Below, in pieces: positions 52,611 to 60,699 of a stretch of DNA of 64,000 nt. This stretch comes from Acidimicrobiales bacterium (GTDB taxonomy: Bacteria > Actinomycetota > Acidimicrobiia > Acidimicrobiales > Aldehydirespiratoraceae), in assembly GCA_033344915.1 (NCBI GenBank), contig JAWPML010000001.1, positions 3,862,263 to 3,926,262 of the forward strand, read 5' to 3'. Position numbers and translations under genes: made by a program. The notes beneath the pieces were generated by a model, which saw only the letters and a list, made by a program, of their open reading frames with translations, had not been told where the DNA came from and did no database searches. Every line of letters begins with the position of its first letter. Position 1 is the first letter of the stretch.

Positions 52611-52661
52611 GCAGTGGGAGTGAGAGAATTTCAGGCGAGTGAGAGGTTTCCAGGATTGAGA

Positions 52662-52689
52662 GAACGGGCCCGCTTCGGCGGGTCCGTTC
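52662..52689. terminator. GC-rich 12-base-pair hairpin with TTCG loop
   Basis: GAACGGGCCCGC (52662-52673), TTCG (52674-52677), GCGGGTCCGTTC (52678-52689): a near-perfect stem with one G-T pair and a stable tetraloop. It lies 11 bases beyond the SnoaL-like gene stop (minus strand) and after groEL, so it may end transcription from both sides. No clear T-run. Confidence 0.65.
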
Positions 52690-52700
52690 CGCGTTCGCGC

Positions 52701-53096
52701 TCAGCGCCAGAGGTGGTCGACGAGGGGCTGGTCCTCGTCGTAGAGCCAGCATTCGGCGAAGCGCTCGCCCTCGATCCGGTAGCGCAGGACGCGGGTGAGC
52801 ACATGGGACTCGTCGTCGCGGGTGAACCGTTCGGTCACGACGACGGTCGACGTGTCGTCGCCGACCATGATGTCGTCCACGGACAACAGTTCGCGGGTCG
52901 TGATCGTCGCGCCGGCCACGAGCGCGGCCACCGCGGCGTCCTTGCCGACATGGTCCCCGGAGAGCTGGTTCGCGCCGAAGTAGTGCAGGACGATGTCGTC
53001 GGCGTAGCTGTCGAGCAGGGACTCGAAATCGCCGCCGACCCAGGCGGCGCAGTAGCGCTCGGTGACGGCGCGGGCATCGGTCGAAGGCTCGGCCAT
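52701..53096 (-). CDS. SnoaL-like / NTF2-fold protein
   Basis: A 131-residue protein of the SnoaL/NTF2 cone fold: VTERYCAAWVGGDFESLLDSYADDIVLHYFG at the start is typical (written here as two segments, residues about 11-42), then the sheet with VVVTERFTRDD and VLRYRIEGERFAECWLYDED. Such proteins are isomerases or cyclases, or are non-catalytic; substrate unknown. TAGGGT lies seven bases before the ATG. Confidence 0.78.
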   Translation of the reverse strand: MAEPSTDARAVTERYCAAWVGGDFESLLDSYADDIVLHYFGANQLSGDHVGKDAAVAALVAGATITTRELLSVDDIMVGDDTSTVVVTERFTRDDESHVLTRVLRYRIEGERFAECWLYDEDQPLVDHLWR

Positions 53097-53103
53097 GGTG
53101 CCG

Positions 53104-53109
53104 ACCCTA
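53104..53109 (-). promoter_or_regulatory. Leaderless -10 hexamer of the SnoaL-like gene
   Basis: Minus-strand TAGGGT ends seven bases before the ATG at 53096. Confidence 0.5.
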
Positions 53110-53153
53110 GGGACCCACGTCCGGCCGAGTCGATGACGTCGCACGTAACTCGG

Positions 53154-53159
53154 TAGCGT
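53154..53159 (+). promoter_or_regulatory. -10 hexamer of the nitrobindin gene
   Basis: TAGCGT ends nine bases before the ATG at 53169, with no Shine-Dalgarno. Confidence 0.5.
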
Positions 53160-53168
53160 GGCGACCCG

Positions 53169-53657
53169 ATGCGCACCGGTCCCGAACTCCATGCCGCCTG
53201 CGAGGCACTCGCCCCGCTGTTGGGCACCTGGCGAGGCCCGGGAGAAGGCCACTACCCGACCATTCCCGACTTCTCGTACCTCGAGGAGCTGACGTTCGGG
53301 CATGTCGGCAAGCCGTTCCTCGCGATGACCCAGCGCACCCGGGATCCACAGTCCGACGCGCCGCTCCACACCGAGGTCGGCTACCTGCGCCCGCAGGCGA
53401 ACCGCGTGATCGAGATGGTCCTGACCCAACCGACGGGCGTCGTCGAGATCCACACGGGATCGCTCGAGGAGACGGGCGCCGGCGTGGTCGTCGAGCTGCG
53501 CACCGAGCGGGTCGAGGGCACGCGCACCGCGAAGCCGATCAGTGAGGTCCGGCGCCGGATCGAGGTGGCCGGCCAGGAGCTGGTCACGGAGATGTGGATG
53601 GCAGCCATGGGCCAGCCGCTCACCCATCACCTGCGGGCGGAACTCACCCGCGACTGA
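53169..53657 (+). CDS. Nitrobindin-like heme beta-barrel protein
   Basis: A 162-residue fatty-acid-binding-protein-like barrel. The signature LLGTWRGPGEGHYPTI is that of nitrobindins (peroxynitrite isomerases; DUF1794/THAP4 family), and the C-terminal histidine pair in LTHHLRAEL is where the axial heme ligand lies. It would bind heme and handle NO or peroxynitrite in the cytoplasm. It stands alone, divergent from the SnoaL-like gene and ending 1 base before the convergent gene's stop codon. Confidence 0.85.
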   Translation: MRTGPELHAACEALAPLLGTWRGPGEGHYPTIPDFSYLEELTFGHVGKPFLAMTQRTRDPQSDAPLHTEVGYLRPQANRVIEMVLTQPTGVVEIHTGSLEETGAGVVVELRTERVEGTRTAKPISEVRRRIEVAGQELVTEMWMAAMGQPLTHHLRAELTRD

Positions 53658-53658
53658 T

Positions 53659-54762
53659 TCAGTCGATCGCGGTCGGCTGCTCGGCGGCCAGCGCCGCGCC
53701 GATCGTGCGTAGCTGCTGGTTCGCGGCACCGAGGGTGACCTCGAGGTGCTTGTTCCACAGGGTGAACCGGTGCAGCGGATAGTCGACGTCCACGCCGATG
53801 CCACCGTGCATGTGCTGGGCGCCGTGGGCGACGAAGTGGGCACCCTCGGAGCCGAACCACTTGGCGATTCGCAGGTCCTCCCACGGGTCCTGCTCGTTGG
53901 CGATGCGCCACAGGGCCGACTGGGTCTGGAGCCGAAGCCCCTCGACCTGGATGAAGCAGTCGGCGAGTCGCTGGGTGACCGCCTGGAACGTGGCGATCGG
54001 CCGCCCGAACTGCTCGCGCTCGCTCGCGTAGCCGGCGGTCAGCCGGAGCTGACCCTCGACGACGCCGAGTTGGGTCGCGCAGACGAGCGCCAGATAGCGC
54101 GCCTCGAACCAGCGGACGGCCGATTCCCCTGTCGCCAGCAGGGTCGCCGGCGCACCGGCGAACGTCAGCTCGTGCACCGGCTCCTTGCGCGTCGACGTGC
54201 CCGTCTCGGCGGTGATGCCCGGCGCGGCCAGGTCGACGAGATAGAGCCCGACGCCGTCCGGACCGATCGCGTTCGCGACGGCGTGGGACGCGTGGGCCGC
54301 GAACTCGACCACGGACTTCGTGCCGGTGAGGTTCGCGTCGGCGTCGGCGGTGAGCCCCGGTTTGGCGAGGTCCTCACGGAGATGTTCGGCGACCGCGACG
54401 GTGAGCACGCGGGATCCGTCGCACACGCCCGGCAGCAGTTCTCCGGCGAGGGCGTCGTCGCCGAACTCGGCCACCGCCATCGCGGCGAGCGTCGTCGGCA
54501 GCATCGGCACCGGCGCGACATGGCGGCCGACCGCCTCGCACACGAGCCCGGCCTCGATGATGCCGAGCCCGCCACCCCCGTGGGCTTCCGGCAGGGCGAT
54601 ACCGGTCAGCCCGGCGTCGGCCAGCAGCGACCACTCTGCGGTGGCGAACCATTCGTCGCCACCTTCGATCTCCTTGAGTCGGTCGTGGTCGACCTTGTCG
54701 CCGAGGATCTGGTGGGCCAGATCGCTGACGGCCTGCTCTTGTTCGTCGAGATTGAAGTCCAT
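53659..54762 (-). CDS. Acyl-CoA dehydrogenase, small/atypical subunit type
   Basis: A 367-residue member of the acyl-CoA dehydrogenase family. The N-terminal helices (FNLDEQEQAVSDLAHQIL), middle beta domain and C-terminal helices with SEREQFGRPIATFQAV are visible. Parts of the FAD-binding signature are weak compared with its neighbour. GAGGAG precedes the ATG at 54762. It lies 13 bases after the other dehydrogenase gene, as in heterodimeric (alpha2-beta2) FadE pairs of actinobacteria that act on sterol or branched side chains. Confidence 0.85.
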   Translation of the reverse strand: MDFNLDEQEQAVSDLAHQILGDKVDHDRLKEIEGGDEWFATAEWSLLADAGLTGIALPEAHGGGGLGIIEAGLVCEAVGRHVAPVPMLPTTLAAMAVAEFGDDALAGELLPGVCDGSRVLTVAVAEHLREDLAKPGLTADADANLTGTKSVVEFAAHASHAVANAIGPDGVGLYLVDLAAPGITAETGTSTRKEPVHELTFAGAPATLLATGESAVRWFEARYLALVCATQLGVVEGQLRLTAGYASEREQFGRPIATFQAVTQRLADCFIQVEGLRLQTQSALWRIANEQDPWEDLRIAKWFGSEGAHFVAHGAQHMHGGIGVDVDYPLHRFTLWNKHLEVTLGAANQQLRTIGAALAAEQPTAID

Positions 54763-54775
54763 CGTTCGCTCCTCG

Positions 54776-55960
54776 CTACTTCCGGCGCTTCTCGCGGGGG
54801 AGGGCCATCCCGGCCCAGCCGATGATGTCTCTCTGGAGTTCGTTCGTGCCGCCGCCGAAGGTGAGGATCCAGACGCCCCGGTAGAGCTCGTCGATCCGGC
54901 CGGCGAGGACCGCGCCCGGGGAGCCGGGACGGAGGGCACCGAGGGCCCCGAACAGCTCGGTGGCCTCCTTGTAGATGATGTGCATCGACTCCGAGCCCCA
55001 GACCTTGACGGACGAGGCCACCGCCGGGTTGAGGGCGCCCGTCTGCTGGTTGTAGGCGACCTTCCAATTCAGCAGGTCGAGGAACCGGACGCGCGCCCGC
55101 ATCTCCGCAAGCTTCACCTGGACCCATTGCTGGTCGATCACCCGCCCGCCTTCGGGGTGCACCGTTTCGCTGCACCAGTCGATGATCTGGTTGACGGTGT
55201 TGGTGATGCCGCCCGCCGCGCAGAGCGACACGCGCTCCTGGTTGAGCTGGTTCGTGATCAGATTCCAGCCGCCGTTGACCTCGCCGACGACGGCCGTCTC
55301 CGGGACCCGCACGTCGTCGTAGAACGTCGCTGTCGTGTTCGTCGTGCCCATCGTGATGAAGGGCGTGATGGAGAACCCCGGATCGTCGGTCGGCACGAGG
55401 AAGATCGTGATGCCCTTGTGCGACGGCGCGTCCGGATCGGTGCGGGCCGCGAGCCAGATGTAGTCGGCGTCCCAGGCCAGCGAGGTGTAGAGCTTCTGCC
55501 CGTTGATCACCCACTCGTCGCCGTCCTTGACCGCCTTGGTCTGGAGCGAGGCCAGGTCCGACCCGGCACCCGGCTCCGAGTAGCCGATCGAGAAGAACAT
55601 GTCGCCGGTGAGGATCTTCGGGAGGAACTCGTTCTTCTGTTCCTCGGTGCCGAAGTTGCGCAGCGTCGGCCCGACCGTGTTGGTCGTCAGGAAGGGAATC
55701 GGACAGCCGGCCTTCTGGGCCTCGTTGAAGAAGATGTAGTTCTCGACGGGGGAGTAGCCCTTGCCGCCGTACTCCTCCGGCCAGGCCACGCCGAGCCACC
55801 CGTCGGCGCCGATCTTGCGGATCAGTTCGCGATACGGCTCGTTCGCGCTCAGCTCGTCGTTGCGGATCGACGCCTTGACCTCGTCGGTCATCAGCGTCGT
55901 GAAGTAGTCGCGGAGTTCGGCTTGGAGCGCCTTCTGGTCCGTCGTCAGGTCGACATGCAT
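54776..55960 (-). CDS. Acyl-CoA dehydrogenase, FadE26-like partner
   Basis: A 394-residue acyl-CoA dehydrogenase. FSIGYSEPGAGSDLASLQTKA carries the FAD/substrate motif, and the C-terminal ILTFGGGTNELQRDIIGW is the family signature. With the downstream gene it probably forms a mixed flavoenzyme that makes the first double bond in beta-oxidation of a bulky acyl-CoA. Other beta-oxidation genes are not nearby, so the substrate is open. Confidence 0.88.
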   Translation of the reverse strand: MHVDLTTDQKALQAELRDYFTTLMTDEVKASIRNDELSANEPYRELIRKIGADGWLGVAWPEEYGGKGYSPVENYIFFNEAQKAGCPIPFLTTNTVGPTLRNFGTEEQKNEFLPKILTGDMFFSIGYSEPGAGSDLASLQTKAVKDGDEWVINGQKLYTSLAWDADYIWLAARTDPDAPSHKGITIFLVPTDDPGFSITPFITMGTTNTTATFYDDVRVPETAVVGEVNGGWNLITNQLNQERVSLCAAGGITNTVNQIIDWCSETVHPEGGRVIDQQWVQVKLAEMRARVRFLDLLNWKVAYNQQTGALNPAVASSVKVWGSESMHIIYKEATELFGALGALRPGSPGAVLAGRIDELYRGVWILTFGGGTNELQRDIIGWAGMALPREKRRK

Positions 55961-55978
55961 GTCGAGACTGTCTCAGAC

Positions 55979-56028
55979 CGCCCCGCGCCGGCGCCAGACG
56001 ACGGCTCGGTCGGGTGCACCGCGGGGCG
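55979..56028. terminator. Inverted repeat after the zinc ABC permease gene
   Basis: CGCCCCGCG (55979-55987) and CGCGGGGCG (56020-56028) can pair over 9 bases around a GC-rich loop, directly after the permease stop on the minus strand. Candidate terminator separating the transporter genes from the dehydrogenases. Confidence 0.35.
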
Positions 56029-56874
56029 CTATGCCGTGACAGCGGCCGGTCGGCGCAGCGACGCGCCGACCTCGCGAACGGCGAAGACGACGAAGAACTG
56101 GAGCACCGAGAATCCGGCGATCGTCGCGCCGCCGGCGGTGTCGTGGTGGAAGCTGACGACGAGTCCGGTGACCACGGCGAGCGAGCCGAACGCGATCGAG
56201 GTGACCATGATCGCCGGCACCCGGCGGACCAGCAGTGACGCGGTGGCGGGTGGACCCACCAGGAGGCCGAAGACGAGGAGCGTGCCGATCGCCTGGAAGC
56301 TGGCGACGATGCTCAGCGCGAGGAGGGCGAGCAGCGCCGTCTGGGCGAGGGCGGGATGCATCCCCAGGGTCTGCGCCTTCGCCCGGTTGAAGGTGAGGGC
56401 GAGGAAGGGGCGGTGCAGGACCACCGACACCACGACGACGATGGCCGTTGCGATCGCCTGACCACGGATGTCCTCGTTGGTCACGCCGAGCACATCGCCG
56501 AACAACAGGGCGGTGACCTCGGTCGTGAACGAACGGGCCCGCGAGACGATCACGATGCCGAGGGCGAGCATCCCGACGAAGAGCAGCCCGATCGCCGTGT
56601 CCTCCCGTACGGTCGAGCGAGCGGAGACCACACTCACGAGGCCGCTCATGACGATCGCGGCGACGAACGCACCGATGATCGGGCTGAAGCCCCACAACAC
56701 CGCGAGCGCGATCCCGGGTATGACGCCGTGGGCGAGCGCGTCGCCCAGGAACGCCAGTCCGCGCAACACGACCCACGTGCCGACGAGCGACGTGGCGACG
56801 ACCGCGACGAGCCCACCGATCAGCGCCCGCTGCATGAAGGCGGGCTCGAAGGCGTCGGTGAAGAACTCGAGCAT
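56029..56874 (-). CDS. znuB: Zinc/manganese ABC transporter permease (ZnuB-like)
   Basis: A 281-residue membrane protein with about eight hydrophobic segments and the ABC-3 family features (LRGLAFLGDALAHGVIPGIAL, later LVFGLLVGPPATASLLV). It forms the channel for the binding protein encoded 10 bases upstream. Zinc is inferred from the His-rich binding protein, the Zur-like boxes and the Fur-family gene. Confidence 0.9.
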   Translation of the reverse strand: MLEFFTDAFEPAFMQRALIGGLVAVVATSLVGTWVVLRGLAFLGDALAHGVIPGIALAVLWGFSPIIGAFVAAIVMSGLVSVVSARSTVREDTAIGLLFVGMLALGIVIVSRARSFTTEVTALLFGDVLGVTNEDIRGQAIATAIVVVVSVVLHRPFLALTFNRAKAQTLGMHPALAQTALLALLALSIVASFQAIGTLLVFGLLVGPPATASLLVRRVPAIMVTSIAFGSLAVVTGLVVSFHHDTAGGATIAGFSVLQFFVVFAVREVGASLRRPAAVTA

Positions 56875-56884
56875 GTCGTGGAGG

Positions 56885-57850
56885 TCAGCTCCCGAGGGCG
56901 GCGGTGATGCGTTCCGCGTTGGTGCGGATCATTGCAACATAGGTCGCACCGTCGGAGTCGGCGTCGCCGAGCGACTCGGAGAAGAGCTCGACGACCTCGA
57001 TGTCGCCCACCTCGTCGGCGAGCGTCTCGACGAGTTCGTTCGATGACGACGTGTCGGCGAAGATCGCGTCGACACCCTCGTGTTCGATGGTCTCGGCGAG
57101 CTCCGCGAGGGCACCGGCGCTGGCCCCGTCGGTGGTGGAACCGGCGGGGATGACGGTGCCGACGATTTCGAAGCCGTAGCGATCGGCGAAGTACCCGAAC
57201 ACCTCGTGGTTGGTCACCAGGATGCGGTCGCCGGCGGGAACGCCCTCGATCATCCCCTCGACCTCGGCGTCGAGTGCTTCGAGCTCGGCCACGTAGGCGG
57301 CCGCGCTGGCCTCGACGGCCTCGACGTCGAGCCCGTCGACGTTCTCGATCAGGAAGTCGGCAATGGCATCGGCGGCGAGGGCCATGCGCGCCGGGTCGGT
57401 GAAGAGGTGCGGGTCGACGCCCTCATGGTCGTGGTCGTCGTGGTCGTCGTGGTCGTCCTCGTCCTTGTGGTCGTCGTGGTCGCCGAACTCGATGGTCGGC
57501 ACCGCGCTGATCGCGGCGAAGACGGCGACGCCGTCGGACTCGGCGCCGTCGATCACGTCGAGGAGTCCCTCCTCGAAGCCCGCGCCGTTGACGATCAACA
57601 CGTTGGCCGAGCGGATCGTGTCGACCTGGCGCGCCGATGCCTGGAAGTCGTGGGGGTCGGCGCCCACCGGCATGATCGTGACGACATCGGCCGCGTCGCC
57701 CACGATTCGGGTGACGACGTCGCCGAGGATGTTGGTCGTGACGACGACGGTCGGCTGCCCGGTGGCGCCGGTGTCGGCGTCGTCGCCGCACGCAGCCCCC
57801 AGGAGGACGCACACGAGGAACGGGATGATGACGTGGGAAAAGCGGCGCAC
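56885..57850 (-). CDS. znuA: Zinc ABC transporter substrate-binding lipoprotein (ZnuA-like)
   Basis: A 321-residue cluster A-1 binding protein. The signal ends in a lipobox (LLGAACGDD). Metal ligands are expected at the histidine in GADPHDF, the loop end GVDPHLF, VTNHEVFGYF and a C-terminal Asp (IFADTSSS). A His/Asp-rich loop (about 145-165, GDHDDHKDEDDHDDHDDHDH) is the hallmark of zinc-specific members. The GTG at 57850 has TTGGAG upstream and gives a proper signal peptide; an upstream ATG at 57892 does not. Confidence 0.9.
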   Translation of the reverse strand: MRRFSHVIIPFLVCVLLGAACGDDADTGATGQPTVVVTTNILGDVVTRIVGDAADVVTIMPVGADPHDFQASARQVDTIRSANVLIVNGAGFEEGLLDVIDGAESDGVAVFAAISAVPTIEFGDHDDHKDEDDHDDHDDHDHEGVDPHLFTDPARMALAADAIADFLIENVDGLDVEAVEASAAAYVAELEALDAEVEGMIEGVPAGDRILVTNHEVFGYFADRYGFEIVGTVIPAGSTTDGASAGALAELAETIEHEGVDAIFADTSSSNELVETLADEVGDIEVVELFSESLGDADSDGATYVAMIRTNAERITAALGS

Positions 57851-57864
57851 GAAGTCTCCAAGAA

Positions 57865-57879
57865 TGGGAATGACTATCA
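57865..57879. promoter_or_regulatory. Zur-like box on the znuA side
   Basis: TGGGAATGACTATCA matches 11 of 15 positions of the actinobacterial Zur consensus TGAAAATGATTTTCA. It lies 15 bases upstream of the znuA GTG. Confidence 0.5.
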
Positions 57880-57926
57880 GTTCGTCCGGCACCCTATCCG
57901 GGGGTGTCCGGGATCCCCAGTCAGAA

Positions 57927-57941
57927 TGAGAATTGTTTTCA
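57927..57941. promoter_or_regulatory. Zur-like box on the znuC side
   Basis: TGAGAATTGTTTTCA matches 12 of 15 positions of TGAAAATGATTTTCA. It covers the spacer and -35 area of the znuC promoter. Confidence 0.65.
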
Positions 57942-57946
57942 TCAGA

Positions 57947-57952
57947 TAAGGT
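57947..57952 (+). promoter_or_regulatory. Leaderless -10 hexamer of znuC
   Basis: TAAGGT ends eight bases before the ATG at 57961; no Shine-Dalgarno is present, so the transcript is probably leaderless and directly controlled by the adjacent Zur-like box. Confidence 0.45.
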
Positions 57953-57960
57953 TGCCCATC

Positions 57961-58704
57961 ATGTCGGCTGCACTCGAGATCCGGGGCCTGGAGGTCCGCT
58001 ACGGCGACATGGTTGCGTTGACCGACGTCGATGTGGATCTCCCGGCGGGCACATCGCTCGCCGTGATCGGGCCCAACGGATCGGGCAAGTCGACTCTGCT
58101 CAACGCGATCGCCGGGCTCGTCGCGCCCACGGCCGGCACGATCCGCTACGCGGGCACCGCACCGGCGCTCGTGCTCCAGGCGACCGAGGTCGACCGCAGT
58201 CTGCCGATCACGGTCGCCGACACGATCGGGCTCGCCCGCTATCCGGCGCTGGGCCTGCTTCGCCGCTTCCGCTCCGCCGACCGCGATGCGCTGGCCGATG
58301 CGATGCGCCGGCTCGCGATCGGGGACCTCGCGGCCCGCCAGCTCCACGACCTCTCCGGCGGTCAGCGTCAGCGGGTACTCGTCGCCCAGGGCATCGCTCA
58401 GCAATCCGACCTGCTGTTGCTCGACGAGCCGGTCACCGGCCTCGACGTCGTCTCCCGGGGGCTGATCCTCGACGTGATCCGCGATGAACTCGCCGAGCAA
58501 CGGTCGGTCGTCGTCACCACCCACGACCTCGACGACGCCCGGATCTGCGATCAGGTGCTGCTCGTCGACAAGCACGCGATCGCGATCGGTTCGCCCGACG
58601 AGGTCCTCACCGAGGACAATCTCGTCCACGCGTTCGGCGGGCGGTTCATCCGGGTCGGCGATCGCTTGATCCTCGACGATCCGCACCATCATCATCAGCA
58701 CTAG
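57961..58704 (+). CDS. znuC: Zinc ABC transporter ATP-binding protein (ZnuC-like)
   Basis: A 247-residue ABC ATPase: Walker A IGPNGSGKSTLLNA, signature LSGGQRQRVLVAQG, Walker B LLLLDEPVTGLD and switch histidine in TTHDLDDA. The C-terminus ends in a His-rich stretch (DDPHHHHQH), fitting a zinc system. It is divergent from znuA-znuB and precedes the regulator gene by 19 bases. Confidence 0.9.
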   Translation: MSAALEIRGLEVRYGDMVALTDVDVDLPAGTSLAVIGPNGSGKSTLLNAIAGLVAPTAGTIRYAGTAPALVLQATEVDRSLPITVADTIGLARYPALGLLRRFRSADRDALADAMRRLAIGDLAARQLHDLSGGQRQRVLVAQGIAQQSDLLLLDEPVTGLDVVSRGLILDVIRDELAEQRSVVVTTHDLDDARICDQVLLVDKHAIAIGSPDEVLTEDNLVHAFGGRFIRVGDRLILDDPHHHHQH

Positions 58705-58723
58705 CACCAGCGACACGAGCACC

Positions 58724-59161
58724 ATGTCCGACGACGACCTCGACAAGGAGATCACCGCTCTGCTCAAACGGGCGGAGCAGCGCTACACACGAGGCCGCCG
58801 CGCGCTCGTGGCGGCGTTGCGCGACGCGGGCCAGCCGGTGACGATCCACCAGATCCTGGACAAGGACGACGGCCTCGCCCAGTCGAGCGCCTACCGCAAC
58901 CTCGTCGTTCTCGAGGAGGCCGGCGTCGTCACCCGCATCGTCACCAACGACGAGTTCGCCCGGTACGAGCTCGCCGAGCGTCTCACCGAGCACCACCATC
59001 ACCTGATCTGCTCGTCGTGCGGCGACGTGATCGACTTCTCCCTCGCGGCGCGCACCGAGGCCAGCCTCGACCGGGCCCTGCACCGCGTCGCCGACGATGC
59101 CGGGTTCACCGTCGAGTCGCACCGCCTCGATCTCGTCGGTACCTGCGCCGGCTGCGACTGA
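58724..59161 (+). CDS. zur: Fur-family regulator, probably Zur
   Basis: A 145-residue Fur-type repressor with an N-terminal winged helix (TRGRRALVAALRDAGQPVTI; HQILDKDDGLAQSSAYRNL) and a metal-binding part with HHHHLICSSCGDVIDF and a C-terminal C-x2-C (TCAGCD) for structural zinc. Placement after znuC and near two Zur-like boxes supports zinc. Its stop abuts the next ATG without a gap. Confidence 0.87.
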   Translation: MSDDDLDKEITALLKRAEQRYTRGRRALVAALRDAGQPVTIHQILDKDDGLAQSSAYRNLVVLEEAGVVTRIVTNDEFARYELAERLTEHHHHLICSSCGDVIDFSLAARTEASLDRALHRVADDAGFTVESHRLDLVGTCAGCD

Positions 59162-59827
59162 ATGCGGCTCGGCGCGGCCAGGACCGTCGAGCTCGAAGGC
59201 GCGTCGCACACGCTGCTGGTGCCGCTCGGGGCGACCGAGCAGCACGGCCCCCACCTGCCGCTCGACACCGACACCCGCATCGCGACGGCGATTGCCGAGG
59301 CCGTGGCCGAGCAACTCGACGGTGCGCTGGTCGGACCGGCGATCGCCATCGGCGCGTCGGGCGAGCACGCGGGGTTCGCCGGAACGCTGTCGGTCGGGAC
59401 GCGGGTGCTCTCCGAGATGCTCATCGAGATCGTGCGGACGGCGGGCCCGGAGTTCGCCCGGATCGTGGTGATCAACGGCCATGGCGGCAACGCGTACGCG
59501 CTGCGGGCCGCGGCGGCGACGTGCGAGGCGGAGGGACGAAGCCTCGACGTGTGGTCGGTCCGCCTGCCCGGCGCCGACGCGCACGCCGGCCGCACCGAGA
59601 CGTCGCTGCTGTTGCACCTCGCGCCGGAGCTCGTCCGCCTCGATGCCGCCGAAGCGGGCAACCCGGCGCCGCTGGCGGAGATCCTCCCGACGATGATGGA
59701 CGGCGGTGTGAAAGAGGTGTCGCCCAACGGCGTGCTCGGCGATCCGACCGGGGCGTCGGCGGAGGACGGTGCCCGGCTCTTCGCGTCGCTGGTCGCCGAC
59801 GCGGTCGCCCAAATCCGCGGTGGGTAG
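59162..59827 (+). CDS. mftE: Creatininase-family peptidase, MftE-like (mycofactocin system)
   Basis: A 221-residue creatininase-family amidohydrolase. LVPLGATEQHGPHLPLDTDT and INGHGGN supply the metal ligands. The first block closely fits MftE, which trims the mycofactocin precursor peptide. It directly abuts zur and is followed by an SDR and an NDMA-dependent dehydrogenase, both mycofactocin-linked types. mftA-D are not in the window, so the name is probable rather than certain. Confidence 0.72.
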   Translation: MRLGAARTVELEGASHTLLVPLGATEQHGPHLPLDTDTRIATAIAEAVAEQLDGALVGPAIAIGASGEHAGFAGTLSVGTRVLSEMLIEIVRTAGPEFARIVVINGHGGNAYALRAAAATCEAEGRSLDVWSVRLPGADAHAGRTETSLLLHLAPELVRLDAAEAGNPAPLAEILPTMMDGGVKEVSPNGVLGDPTGASAEDGARLFASLVADAVAQIRGG

Positions 59828-59863
59828 TCGCACCGGGGCGCGGATGATGCGACGCTTGCGTTC

Positions 59864-60655
59864 GTGAGCCGACCCGTTGCCCTCGTCACCGGCGCTGCCC
59901 GCGGCATGGGTGCCGCCACGGTGGACCGCCTCGTCGCTGATGGTTGGAGCGTCGTGGCCACCGACATCTGTGCCGACGTCGATGCGATCCCGTACGCGAT
60001 GGGGAGTCGGGCCGAGCTCGAGGCGGTCGCGGCCGCCGGCGGTGACCACGTCACCGCCGTGGTTGCCGACGTGCGCGATCAGCAGGCGATGCGCGACGCG
60101 GTGCAGACCGCCGTCGATCTGCACGGGCGCCTCGACGCCGCCGTTGCCATAGCAGGTGTCTTCGCCGCCGGTCGACGCCTGTGGGAGGTGGAGGACGCCG
60201 AGTGGGACGCGATCGTCGACATCGACCTTCGCGGTGTCTTCCACACGGCCCGGGCCGCCGTCCCGGCGATCCTCGAGTCGCCGGAACCGTGGCGGGGACG
60301 CTTCGTCGGCGTGGCGTCCACCGCGGCGATGGTCGGTCTCCAGAACATGGCGCCCTACGTCGCCGCGAAGCACGGCGTCGTCGGGCTGGTCCGCTCGCTC
60401 GCGATCGACCTGGCCGGCACGGGCGTCACGGCGAATGCGGTGGCGCCGGGATCCACCCGGACCGCGATCCTCGAGGCGTCGGCGACCGCGTACGACACCG
60501 ACATCGACGAGTTCGCCCAGCATCAGCGGCCGATCGAACGGCTCGTCGAGCCCGAGGAGATCGCCGGCGCCATCGCCTATCTCGTCTCCGAGTCGGCCGC
60601 CGCCGTGACCGGCGTCGTCCTGCCCGTCGACGGCGGTATGACGAGCACGATCTGA
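59864..60655 (+). CDS. Mycofactocin-coupled SDR-family oxidoreductase
   Basis: A 263-residue short-chain dehydrogenase. The cofactor loop is ALVTGAARGMGAATV and the catalytic set includes VASTAAMVG and YVAAK. Extra length between strand 2 and helix 3 and the neighbours suggest the mycofactocin-coupled class, which holds its nicotinamide tightly and passes electrons to mycofactocin. Substrate unknown. It starts with GTG; GACGCT seven bases upstream is a weak -10 candidate. Confidence 0.78.
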   Translation: MSRPVALVTGAARGMGAATVDRLVADGWSVVATDICADVDAIPYAMGSRAELEAVAAAGGDHVTAVVADVRDQQAMRDAVQTAVDLHGRLDAAVAIAGVFAAGRRLWEVEDAEWDAIVDIDLRGVFHTARAAVPAILESPEPWRGRFVGVASTAAMVGLQNMAPYVAAKHGVVGLVRSLAIDLAGTGVTANAVAPGSTRTAILEASATAYDTDIDEFAQHQRPIERLVEPEEIAGAIAYLVSESAAAVTGVVLPVDGGMTSTI

Positions 60656-60660
60656 GCCGA

Positions 60661-60680
60661 GTACGTTCTGGCTTCACGCG
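60661..60680 (+). promoter_or_regulatory. Promoter motif of the NDMA-dependent dehydrogenase gene
   Basis: GTACGTTCTGGC (60661-60672) followed by TTCACGCG (60673-60680). The same two blocks precede the second dehydrogenase gene (63678-63700). TACGTT is the likely -10. Confidence 0.5.
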
Positions 60681-60699
60681 AGGCACAGGGGAACGGACG

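Noticed and set aside
58646-60523. Open minus-strand frame opposite zur, mftE-like and SDR genes
   Set aside because: It spans three genes with intact motifs on the plus strand and encodes low-complexity Arg/Asp-rich sequence.
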